Shown here: positions 34,047-41,119 of the stretch, in pieces
How positions within the stretch are numbered: the stretch's first letter is position 1
How the letters are laid out: each line of letters opens with the position of its first letter
DNA from: an uncultured Roseburia sp.
GTDB lineage: Bacteria; Bacillota; Clostridia; Lachnospirales; Lachnospiraceae
DNA: 41,119 nt
Reading direction: 5' to 3'
NCBI GenBank assembly: GCA_900756925.1
Contig: CAAELX010000045.1
Location: 1-41,119 of the forward strand
Translations under genes and position numbers: made by a program
Notes under the pieces: model-generated
The model's database searches: none
What the model was told of the DNA's origin: nothing
What the model saw: the letters and a program-made list of their open reading frames with translations, nothing else

Positions 34047-35435
34047 ATGGGTAGATATTTTGGAACAGATGGCTTCCGTGGAGAGGCAAATGAGAATCTG
34101 ACAGCAGACCATGCATATAAAATCGGACGTTTTCTTGGTTGGTATTATGGCGAACTGAAGCGTCAGAAAGGGGAAGAGGAGCCTGCTCGTATCGTGATTG
34201 GCAAGGATACCCGCCGTTCCAGCTATATGTTTGAGTATGCGCTTGTTGGCGGATTGGTTGCTTCCGGGGCAGATGCTTATCTGCTTCATGTTACGACAAC
34301 TCCGTCTGTGGCTTATGTGGCACGCGTGGATGAGTTTGACTGTGGCATTATGATCTCAGCAAGCCACAACCCGTACTATGACAATGGAATCAAGCTTATC
34401 AATGGAAACGGTGAGAAGATGGACGAGGAGACGATTCGTCTTGTAGAGGATTACTTAGACGGAAAGCTGGAACTGTTCGGGCAGAAGTATGAGGAAGTTC
34501 CATATGCACACAAAGAGAAGATCGGATGCACGGTAGATTATGTTGCAGGACGGAACCGTTACATCGGCTATCTGATCTCGCTCGGTGTCTATTCTTTCAA
34601 GGGTGTGAAGGTCGGACTAGACTGCGCGAACGGAAGTTCCTGGAATATTGCAAAGTCTGTTTTTGACGCACTTGGTGCGAAGACTTATGTGATCAATGCG
34701 GAGCCGAACGGTGTGAACATCAACAACAATGCAGGTTCCACCCATATCGGTGGCTTACAGAAGTTTGTGAAGGAGAATGGTCTTGATGTCGGATTTGCCT
34801 ATGACGGAGATGCGGACCGCTGTCTGTGTGTGGACGAGAATGGCAACGTGGTGGACGGAGATGCGATCCTTTATATTTATGGCAGATATATGAAAGAGCG
34901 CGGCAAGTTAGTGAGCAACACGGTTGTTACGACAGTCATGTCCAACTTTGGTCTGTACAAGGCATTTGACGAGCTCGGAATTGACTATGCGAAGACCGCA
35001 GTCGGAGATAAATATGTGTATGAGTATATGACCCAGAATGGCTGCCGTCTCGGAGGAGAACAGTCCGGACACATTATTTTCTCCAAATATGCATCCACCG
35101 GTGACGGTATCCTGACAAGCCTTAAGATGATGGAAGTCATGATGGCAAAGAAAAAGAAGATGAGCCAGTTAATGGAAGGACTCAAGATCTATCCGCAGGT
35201 GCTTGTGAATGTCCGCGTGAAGGATAAGGCAGAGGCGCAGGCAGATGCAGATGTGCAGGCAGCCGTACAGGCAGTCACAGATGTCCTTGGTGACACCGGG
35301 CGTATCCTTGTGAGGGAATCCGGCACAGAACCGCTGTTACGTGTGATGGTCGAGGCAGAGACAGAAGAGCTTTGCAGACAGTATGTAGATCAGGTTGTGG
35401 ATGTTGTGCGCGCGAAGGGGCACGTTGTGGCGTAA
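34047..35435 (+). CDS. glmM: Phosphoglucosamine mutase
   Basis: GlmM interconverts glucosamine-6-phosphate and glucosamine-1-phosphate on the route to UDP-N-acetylglucosamine and peptidoglycan. The N-terminus MGRYFGTDGFRGEAN is characteristic. The phosphoserine loop is MISASHNPYYDNG with Ser106. Metal ligands are in YDGDADR near 253-259, the sugar loop is GGEQSGH, and the phosphate loop is RESGTEPLLRVM near 427-438. The 462 residues are slightly longer than the usual 445-450. AAAGGAG precedes the ATG. Neither cdaA nor glmS is adjacent. A broader phosphohexomutase role cannot be fully excluded, but the N-terminus favours GlmM. Confidence 0.88.
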   Translation: MGRYFGTDGFRGEANENLTADHAYKIGRFLGWYYGELKRQKGEEEPARIVIGKDTRRSSYMFEYALVGGLVASGADAYLLHVTTTPSVAYVARVDEFDCGIMISASHNPYYDNGIKLINGNGEKMDEETIRLVEDYLDGKLELFGQKYEEVPYAHKEKIGCTVDYVAGRNRYIGYLISLGVYSFKGVKVGLDCANGSSWNIAKSVFDALGAKTYVINAEPNGVNINNNAGSTHIGGLQKFVKENGLDVGFAYDGDADRCLCVDENGNVVDGDAILYIYGRYMKERGKLVSNTVVTTVMSNFGLYKAFDELGIDYAKTAVGDKYVYEYMTQNGCRLGGEQSGHIIFSKYASTGDGILTSLKMMEVMMAKKKKMSQLMEGLKIYPQVLVNVRVKDKAEAQADADVQAAVQAVTDVLGDTGRILVRESGTEPLLRVMVEAETEELCRQYVDQVVDVVRAKGHVVA

Positions 35436-35465
35436 CCGCAAAAAATATAAGAATTGCGGCTTTTT
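35436..35465 (+). terminator. Rho-independent terminator of glmM
   Basis: CCGCAA (35436-35441) pairs with TTGCGG (35454-35459) and is followed by CTTTTT. It begins directly after the stop codon. Confidence 0.8.
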
Positions 35466-35477
35466 CGGAAAAATGCT

Positions 35478-35506
35478 TTGAAAAATGAGGGATTCTCTGC
35501 TATAAT
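35478..35506 (+). promoter_or_regulatory. Promoter of the SEC-C protein gene
   Basis: TTGAAA (35478-35483) and a perfect TATAAT (35501-35506) are 17 nt apart, with TGC before the -10. Confidence 0.85.
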
Positions 35507-35568
35507 GAGGTACACATGTGCCGGGGAAGACTGGCAGCACGATAAATTTAGAAATCGAGGAATGTAAA

Positions 35569-36069
35569 ATGGCATTATTAGAACAGTGGCAGAAAGTTGC
35601 CTATAATGAGAAAACGGACAAAGGAGAATTACAGAGATTCTGGCAGAGATACTTCCTTCTTGAGAAGGGTGTATACGAGCAGCTTCTTGAGAACCCGGAT
35701 GAGAAGGTAGAAGGAACTGTCAAAGAGCTCGCTGAGAAGTACCATCTCTCTGTTATGGAGATGACGGGATTCTTAGACGGAATCAACGACAGCCTGGTGG
35801 AGGCTAATCCTATCGATACCATGGAAGAAGATACCGTTGTAAGCCTTGCTTTTGATAAAGAGAAGTTATACAAGAACATGGTAGATGCAAGGGCAGAGTG
35901 GTTATACGAACTGCCACAGTGGGACAAGATCTTCGATGCAGAGAAGAAGAGAACTTTATTCTTAGAGCAGAAGAAGTCCGGAACGGTACACGTTGGCAAG
36001 AAGGTCGGACGTAACGATCCATGCCCATGCGGAAGCGGCAAGAAGTACAAATACTGCTGCGGAAGATAG
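35569..36069 (+). CDS. SEC-C metal-binding domain protein
   Basis: This soluble protein of 166 residues ends in a SEC-C zinc-binding motif, [19 protein letters not shown], like the tail of SecA that binds zinc and SecB or ribosomes. The first 140 residues are mostly helical and charged, with no enzymatic motif. I recognise the architecture as common in Lachnospiraceae but know of no function. The motif suggests contact with the secretion apparatus or ribosome, which is inference. The ATG at 35569 follows GAGGAATG, and a strong promoter lies just upstream. The T-box of thrS follows. Confidence 0.9.
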   Translation: MALLEQWQKVAYNEKTDKGELQRFWQRYFLLEKGVYEQLLENPDEKVEGTVKELAEKYHLSVMEMTGFLDGINDSLVEANPIDTMEEDTVVSLAFDKEKLYKNMVDARAEWLYELPQWDKIFDAEKKRTLFLEQKKSGTVHVGKKVGRNDPCPCGSGKKYKYCCGR

Positions 36070-36164
36070 TTTTGACATTTTTTTGAAAAAATGTGGGAAA
36101 CTACTTTACAGACAGAATAAAAGGGGTTAGAATGAACCCTGTTCAAAACGTTGAAGAGAAAAGT

Positions 36165-36387
36165 AACATAAGGACAATGTCACAGAGAGGAAGGCATACG
36201 GTGGAAGCGTTCCGGCATAGGCTTATGTGAAGACCAGCTCCGAGTGACCCCAATCCGGTCCGGTGATACCGTTATCATCAGAATGAGATCCCTGCCGCAC
36301 AATTTGTAGCGGAGATGAAGATGGGTGGAACCACGATGAGCATATCGTCCCTGATGTTGTATTTTGCAATATCAGGGGCGTTTTTTT
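36165..36387 (+). promoter_or_regulatory. T-box leader (tRNA-Thr sensing) of thrS
   Basis: The T-box sequence GGGTGGAACCACG (36323-36335) pairs with the uncharged tRNA acceptor end. Upstream is an AGAGAG element (about 36183-36189) with stem I closed by GTCAC and GTGAC. The bulge sequence AGACCAGCT presents ACC (36233-36235), a threonine codon, as specifier. Downstream the terminator stem runs from CGTCCCTGAT (36346-36355) to ATCAGGGGCG (36371-36380), followed by seven T (36381-36387). Low charged tRNA-Thr should favour read-through into thrS. No convincing promoter was fixed; ACATTTTTT/AAAAAATGT arms at 36075-36094 lie further upstream. Confidence 0.92.
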
Positions 36388-36416
36388 CATTAATGATAAG
36401 AAAGGAAAAAAAGAAA

Positions 36417-38192
36417 ATGGTAGATTTCAAAGCAGACGAGAGATTAAACACATTGAACCACTCCTGTGCACATGTGATGGCGCAGGCAGTCAAACATTTA
36501 TACCCACAGGCAAAGTTCTGGGTAGGACCTGTTGTAAAAGAAGGGTTCTATTATGATATTGACCTCGGGGATGACATCATCAATGACGAGGCAATTGCAG
36601 CAATCGAGAAAGAGATGAAGAAAGTCTGCAAGGAAGGCAAGAAAATTTACAGACGTGAGATTTCCAAGGCTGAGGCACTGGAAATGTTCAAGGATGACCC
36701 ATACAAGTTAGATCTGATCGAAGGTCTTGAGGATGGCAATATTTCCGTATACGACCAGGGAGACTTCACAGATCTCTGCCGTGGACCTCATGTAGAGAGC
36801 ACAAAGCTTTGCAAGAACTTTAAGCTTGTCAAATACTCCGGTGTATACTGGAAAGGTGATGCGAATAATCACGTTATGCAGCGTATTTACGGTGTCTGCT
36901 TCCCGACAGCTGAGGAGTTAGAGGAGCATCTGAAGCTTTTAGAGGAAGCAAAAGACCGCGACCACAGAAAGATCGGAAAAGAGATGAATCTGTTCATGTC
37001 CGATGACCTGGTAGGACGTGGACTTCCAATGTTTCTTCCGAAGGGTTATACAGTATGGCAGGAGCTCGAGAACTACATTAAGGCAAAAGAGAGAAAGCTT
37101 GGATATCTGCACGTTATGACACCATGTATTGGTACGGTCAACCTGTACAAGACATCCGGTCACTGGGATCATTACAAAGACAATATGTTCCCGGCTATGG
37201 AAGTGGAAGGGGAATCCTTCGTACTCCGCCCGATGAACTGCCCACACCATATGATGATTTATGCAAACAGAATGCACTCCTATAAAGATCTTCCAATCCG
37301 TATCGGTGAGATCGCACATGATTTCCGTTTCGAGGCAAGTGGTACGTTAAAAGGAATCGAGAGAGGACGTCATTTCTGCCAGAACGATGCTCATCTGTTC
37401 GTAACACCGGAGCAGATCGAGTCCGAGTTCTCACGGGTAGTAGATCTAATTTTTGACACATACAAAGATTTCAATATTACAGATTACCGCTGTGTCCTTT
37501 CCTTAAGAGACCCGGCCGATAAGGTAAAATACCACGATGATGATGAGATGTGGAATATGGCGGAGAACGCATTAAGAAAAGTATTAGATGACCTCGGTAT
37601 CGAATACACAGAAGAGATCGGCGAGGCAGCCTTCTACGGACCAAAGCTTGATGTCAATGTAAAACCGGCGATCGGAAACGAGTATACACTTTCCACCTGC
37701 CAGCTTGATTTCTGCCTGCCTGCAAAGTTCAACTTAAGCTATATTGACAAAGACGGCAATAAGAAGACACCGGTTGTACTCCACAGAGCAATCCTTGGAT
37801 CCCTGGATCGTTTTATGGCTTATATCTTAGAGGAGACAAAAGGAAACCTTCCGCTGTGGCTGGCTCCGGTACAGGCAAGAATTATCCCGGTCAAGAACGA
37901 GGACGAGGAGTTAAACGCATATTCCCACGAACTGTTTGATTATCTTGACGCTAACGATATCCGTGTGGAGATCGACGAGCGTGCAGAGAAGCTTGGTTAC
38001 CGTGTCAGAGCCGCACAGGTTGAGAAGGTGCCATACCTGATCATTCTTGGAAAGAACGAAGTGAAGGACGGAACAGTAAGCTACAGACTTCACGGAGAGC
38101 AGGCTACTACAACAGTTCCGAAGGAAGAGTTTGTAGAAATGTTAAAAGAAGAGATCCGGACAAAGAAAATTAATCCGGCTGCACTGAAATAG
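36417..38192 (+). CDS. thrS: Threonyl-tRNA synthetase lacking the TGS domain
   Basis: The enzyme charges tRNA-Thr. The chain begins directly with the N2 editing domain (HSCAHVMAQAV with His15 and His19, later DLCRGPHVEST). The class II core follows, with the zinc cysteine in RPMNCPHHMMIY, motif 2 in HDFRFEASGTLKGIERGRHFCQNDAH and motif 3 in LHRAILGSLDRFM. The C-terminal anticodon-binding domain begins near PLWLAPVQARIIPV. At 591 residues it is about 50 shorter than usual because the N-terminal TGS domain is absent. The ATG at 36417 has AAAGGA at ten bases. An in-frame ATG at 36315 lies inside the T-box and cannot be the start. It is controlled by the T-box at 36165-36387. Confidence 0.96.
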   Translation: MVDFKADERLNTLNHSCAHVMAQAVKHLYPQAKFWVGPVVKEGFYYDIDLGDDIINDEAIAAIEKEMKKVCKEGKKIYRREISKAEALEMFKDDPYKLDLIEGLEDGNISVYDQGDFTDLCRGPHVESTKLCKNFKLVKYSGVYWKGDANNHVMQRIYGVCFPTAEELEEHLKLLEEAKDRDHRKIGKEMNLFMSDDLVGRGLPMFLPKGYTVWQELENYIKAKERKLGYLHVMTPCIGTVNLYKTSGHWDHYKDNMFPAMEVEGESFVLRPMNCPHHMMIYANRMHSYKDLPIRIGEIAHDFRFEASGTLKGIERGRHFCQNDAHLFVTPEQIESEFSRVVDLIFDTYKDFNITDYRCVLSLRDPADKVKYHDDDEMWNMAENALRKVLDDLGIEYTEEIGEAAFYGPKLDVNVKPAIGNEYTLSTCQLDFCLPAKFNLSYIDKDGNKKTPVVLHRAILGSLDRFMAYILEETKGNLPLWLAPVQARIIPVKNEDEELNAYSHELFDYLDANDIRVEIDERAEKLGYRVRAAQVEKVPYLIILGKNEVKDGTVSYRLHGEQATTTVPKEEFVEMLKEEIRTKKINPAALK

Positions 38193-38235
38193 GACAGCGG
38201 AATCTGGAAGAAGAGAGAACCTGGAAGGAAAAAGC

Positions 38236-40686
38236 ATGACAAGACAGGAATTTGCAGAATTAACAAAAAACGGACCGGTGATTCTTGACGGGGCAACAGG
38301 AACTAATCTGCAGAATGCGGGGATGCCGGTAGGGGTATGCCCGGAGCAGTGGATCTTAGAAAACCCAGATGTGATGGTGAAGCTTCAGGAGGATTACGTG
38401 GCAGCAGGGACGAATATCCTTTATGCGCCAACCTTTACAGCGAACCGGATCAAGCTGGAGGAGTACGGGTTACAGGGCAGGTTAGAGGAGATGAACCGTG
38501 AGCTGATCGCGATTTCAAAACGGGCAGCGAAGGGCAGGGCACTGGTGGCTGCTGATATGACGATGACGGGGCAGCAGCTCTACCCAATCGGGGATCTCAT
38601 GTTCGAAGACCTTGTGGATGTATACAAAGAGCAGGCGCGCGTGATGGCAGAAGCCGGGGCAGACCTTTTCGTAGTGGAGACGATGATGAGCCTTCAGGAA
38701 TGTCGTGCCGCTGTGCTTGCGATCAAAGAGGTGTGCGACCTGCCGGTTATGGTATCCCTCACTTATAATCCGGATGGAAGAACCTTATACGGAACCGAAC
38801 CGGCAACAGCAACCGTAGTCTTACAGGGACTCGGGGCGGATGCAATCGGAATCAACTGCTCCACAGGACCGGAAGATATGATAGAACCGGTACGCCAGAT
38901 GGCACAGTTTGCGACGATACCGATCCTTGCCAAGCCGAATGCCGGACTTCCAGAGTTAGAAAATGGAAAAACAGTTTACCGCACAGATGCGGCAGAATTC
39001 GCTTCCTGGGGAAAGAAGCTTGTGGAGGCCGGAGCTGCAATCATCGGTGGATGTTGCGGCACGACGCCGGAGCATATCCGTGCATTGTCAGAGGCAGTCT
39101 GCGGCATGCAGATCCGCACACCGCTTACAGTAAAACGGAGAGTGCTGACTTCAGAGCGACGGATGGTAGAGACCAATCTCGATGGAAGTTTTATGGTAAT
39201 CGGTGAGCGGATCAATCCGACCGGAAAGAAAAAGTTACAGGCAGAGCTTCGTGAGGGCAGCTTAAATCTTGTGCGCCAGATGGCATTGGATCAGGAGGAA
39301 AACGGAGCACAGATCTTAGATGTCAACATGGGAATGAATGGCATTGACGAGAAAGAGATGATGCTTCGTACCATCTATGAAGTGACTACAACGGTAGACT
39401 GTCCGCTGTGCATCGATTCCAGTTATGTGGACATCATTGAGGCAGCACTCCGGATTTATCCGGGGCGCGCACTGATCAACTCGATCTCCATGGAGAAAGA
39501 GAAGATGGAGGCGCTGCTTCCGATTGCAAAGAAATACGGCGCTATGTTCATCCTGCTTCCTCTGTCGGATACAGGGTTACCGGAAGATTCGGAGGAAAAA
39601 CACAGCATTATCCGTTCTGTGATGGAAGAGGCAATCCGGATTGGACTTGCAAAAGAAGACATCATTGTGGATGGGCTTGTGGCAACAATCGGAGCCAATC
39701 CGAGAGCTGCGCTGGAGTGTTATGAGACCTTTGCCTATTGTAAAAACGAGCTTGGGCTTCCAACGGTATGCGGACTTTCCAATATCTCGTTCGGTCTTCC
39801 GGAGAGATCGTATGTCAACACGGCGTTCCTTACGATGGCGATCGCAAACGGGCTTACAATGGCGATTGCCAATCCGTCGCAGGAGCTGCTCATGAACGCA
39901 GCATTTGCCTCAGATCTGCTGTTAGCGAAGCCGGAAAGCGACCTGCGCTATATCAATCGGATGAACATGCTTGCGGAGAAATATGCAGGGCAGGAGAAGG
40001 TTCTTGTCCCTGTGAAAAAAAAGGCGGCTGGTGATGGCACGGCTGTGTCCTCTAAGGAGGAACACAGTGCGGTTTATGAGGCCGTATTAAAAGGAAATAA
40101 GGGAAGCATTATAGACGAAGTCAAGGCAGCATTGGCAGCCGGGGTGAAACCGGATGAGATCATTAATGACCATCTGATCCCGGCGATTAACGAAGTCGGT
40201 GTCTTATTTGATAAACAGAAATACTTCCTGCCACAGCTGATCTCCTCCGCGAATACCATGAAGATGGCGATCGAGTATGTGGAGCCAATGTTAGAGCACA
40301 AAGATGCGGAGCAGAAAGCGACCGCGGTTGTGGCGACAGTAGAAGGCGATATCCATGATATCGGCAAGAATCTGGTTGTCCTGATGTTAAAGAATTACGG
40401 TTACCGCGTCATCGACCTTGGAAAAGATGTCCCGGCGTCTCTGATCGTGGAGACTGCCATGAAAGAACATGCCGAGATCATCGGTCTGTCAGCCCTTATG
40501 ACGACCACCATGATGCGCATGAAAGACGTGGTAGAGCTCGCAAAGGAAAAAGGATGCACGAGCAAGATCGTCATCGGCGGAGCTGCGATCAATGAAAGCT
40601 TTGCAGATGAGATCGGTGCGGACGGATACTCCAAGGACGCGGCAGAATGTGTGAAGTTAGTGGACAGGCTGCTTGAAAAAGAGTAG
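38236..40686 (+). CDS. metH: Cobalamin-dependent methionine synthase, short form without activation domain
   Basis: MetH moves a methyl group from methyl-tetrahydrofolate to homocysteine through cobalamin. Module 1 (about 1-290) binds homocysteine through zinc cysteines Cys208 in GINCSTG and Cys273/Cys274 in GGCCGTT. Module 2 (about 315-590) binds folate (VIGERINPTGKKK, LDVNMGMNGIDE, CIDSSYVDIIEA). Module 3 (about 615-816) is the cobalamin domain with its cap, and His707 in GDIHDIGKN. The S-adenosylmethionine activation domain of E. coli MetH (1227 residues) is missing, as in many clostridia. GGAAGG lies upstream of the ATG. It follows thrS by 43 nt and may be read from the same transcript. 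A terminator follows. Confidence 0.95.
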   Translation: MTRQEFAELTKNGPVILDGATGTNLQNAGMPVGVCPEQWILENPDVMVKLQEDYVAAGTNILYAPTFTANRIKLEEYGLQGRLEEMNRELIAISKRAAKGRALVAADMTMTGQQLYPIGDLMFEDLVDVYKEQARVMAEAGADLFVVETMMSLQECRAAVLAIKEVCDLPVMVSLTYNPDGRTLYGTEPATATVVLQGLGADAIGINCSTGPEDMIEPVRQMAQFATIPILAKPNAGLPELENGKTVYRTDAAEFASWGKKLVEAGAAIIGGCCGTTPEHIRALSEAVCGMQIRTPLTVKRRVLTSERRMVETNLDGSFMVIGERINPTGKKKLQAELREGSLNLVRQMALDQEENGAQILDVNMGMNGIDEKEMMLRTIYEVTTTVDCPLCIDSSYVDIIEAALRIYPGRALINSISMEKEKMEALLPIAKKYGAMFILLPLSDTGLPEDSEEKHSIIRSVMEEAIRIGLAKEDIIVDGLVATIGANPRAALECYETFAYCKNELGLPTVCGLSNISFGLPERSYVNTAFLTMAIANGLTMAIANPSQELLMNAAFASDLLLAKPESDLRYINRMNMLAEKYAGQEKVLVPVKKKAAGDGTAVSSKEEHSAVYEAVLKGNKGSIIDEVKAALAAGVKPDEIINDHLIPAINEVGVLFDKQKYFLPQLISSANTMKMAIEYVEPMLEHKDAEQKATAVVATVEGDIHDIGKNLVVLMLKNYGYRVIDLGKDVPASLIVETAMKEHAEIIGLSALMTTTMMRMKDVVELAKEKGCTSKIVIGGAAINESFADEIGADGYSKDAAECVKLVDRLLEKE

Positions 40687-40728
40687 AAAGCATGAAAAAG
40701 CTGGATGTGCCAGTGGAAGAAGATAGAG

Positions 40729-40759
40729 AAGTGCCGGGAAAAGTATCCGGCACTTTTTT
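40729..40759 (+). terminator. Rho-independent terminator of metH
   Basis: AAGTGCCGG (40729-40737) pairs perfectly with CCGGCACTT (40747-40755), followed by a T-run. Confidence 0.95.
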
Positions 40760-40969
40760 CATACACAGGAAAATACACTCTATTGCGGAAGGACCTGCGC
40801 GGCAGCAAATCCATAGAACAAGGACAGGCGGGCTTGAGATCCATTGTTTATAAAGAAAGACCAGATTAGTGGGAAAGTATATGGAATTTGCCGGACAGAT
40901 AAAATTTGTGAAAAAGTTGCAATAAAACAAACAATTACAAAAAATTTGAAAAAACATCAAAAAAAGGTG
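40760..40969. other. Intergenic stretch without recognisable genes
   Basis: Between the metH terminator and the tRNA promoter I see no gene. The second half (about 40900-40968) is rich in A-tracts, which may bend DNA upstream of the tRNA promoter and act like an UP element. Confidence 0.5.
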
Positions 40970-40998
40970 TTGACAAAATTCTTTGTACATAGTACAAT
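40970..40998 (+). promoter_or_regulatory. tRNA-Val promoter
   Basis: A perfect TTGACA (40970-40975) and TACAAT (40993-40998) are 17 nt apart. The tRNA begins 36 nt after the -10, and A-tracts precede the -35. Confidence 0.9.
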
Positions 40999-41034
40999 AG
41001 CAGAGCGAGTTGCGTAAGCAATGAACAAACTTAT

Positions 41035-41107
41035 GGGATCTTAGCTCAGCTGGGAGAGCATCTGCCTTACAAGCAGAGGGTCATAGGTTCGAGCCCTATA
41101 GGTCCCA
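41035..41107 (+). tRNA. tRNA-Val (anticodon TAC)
   Basis: A complete cloverleaf of 73 nt can be drawn. The acceptor arm GGGATCT (41035-41041) pairs with AGGTCCC (41100-41106), with one T-G pair. The D arm has AGCTCAGCTGGGAGAGC. The anticodon loop CTTACAA (41066-41072) has TAC at 41068-41070, and the T arm has GGTTCGAGCC. The discriminator is A41107. CCA is not encoded, so it is added afterwards. It reads GTA and probably other GTN codons. More tRNA genes may follow beyond the window edge, since no terminator is seen. Confidence 0.97.
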
Positions 41108-41119
41108 TATTTTTAAAGA

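Noticed and set aside
36315..36416. N-terminal extension of thrS
   Set aside because: This part of the frame lies within the T-box and its terminator and so is regulatory RNA, not protein.
1..41119. CRISPR array, prophage, insertion sequence or toxin-antitoxin pair
   Set aside because: No regularly spaced repeats, integrase, transposase, phage structural gene or paired small genes were found.

Overview
The window looks like ordinary chromosome from a Firmicute of the Lachnospiraceae type (Roseburia/Agathobacter-like). This rests on moderate GC content, strong AGGAGG-type ribosome binding sites, clostridial gene order (DUF512 radical SAM enzyme next to der, plsY and gpsA; class B sortase next to a signal peptidase) and protein features such as a TGS-less threonyl-tRNA synthetase with a T-box and a short MetH. 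The assignment comes from gene content, not a database match. I see no prophage, insertion sequence, CRISPR array or rRNA.

Layout. 1-700: AT-rich DNA without genes, ending in a striking 160-nt imperfect inverted repeat. 719-1854: asnA on the minus strand with its own terminator and promoter. 1986-2966: a small membrane protein and rplS (ribosomal protein L19). 3009-7836: class B sortase, signal peptidase I, ribosome-assembly GTPase RbgA, RNase HII, YraN and the purine nucleoside enzyme PgeF. 7880-8914: M42 aminopeptidase. 8956-12316: a self-contained GntR regulator / ABC ATPase / large permease operon. 12365-17387: DUF512 radical SAM protein, der, plsY, gpsA and dut. 17365-18613: an MsmK/UgpC-type sugar ABC ATPase behind a nested hairpin. 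18643-24113: a PucR-type regulator followed by a topoisomerase IV-like pair. 24150-30790: folate genes (folC, folE, folP, folB-folK fusion), two HAD phosphatases, a CPBP membrane protease and an HD protein. 30805-32155: a minus-strand CLC transporter with the signature of fluoride/proton antiporters. 32277-33918: malQ. 33949-35465: glmM. 35478-36069: a SEC-C protein. 36165-38192: T-box and thrS. 38236-40759: metH. 41035-41107: tRNA-Val(TAC).

How the genes work together. Most of the window is housekeeping: translation (L19, RbgA, Der, ThrRS, tRNA-Val), DNA maintenance (RNase HII, topoisomerase IV, dUTPase), phospholipid synthesis (GpsA makes the glycerol-3-phosphate that PlsY acylates) and one-carbon metabolism (folate synthesis, and MetH using methyl-folate). 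Carbohydrate use (MsmK-like ATPase, MalQ), cell-wall precursor supply (GlmM) and surface protein handling (sortase, signal peptidase) complete it.

The observations most worth checking are the CLC transporter with Gly-Thr-Asn-Leu in place of the chloride motif; the nested hairpin with an embedded small reading frame before the sugar ATPase gene; the palindrome inside the promoter of the PucR-type gene that leads into topoisomerase IV; the long hairpin near the left end; and an HAD phosphatase directly behind the folate genes that could fill a missing dephosphorylation step.
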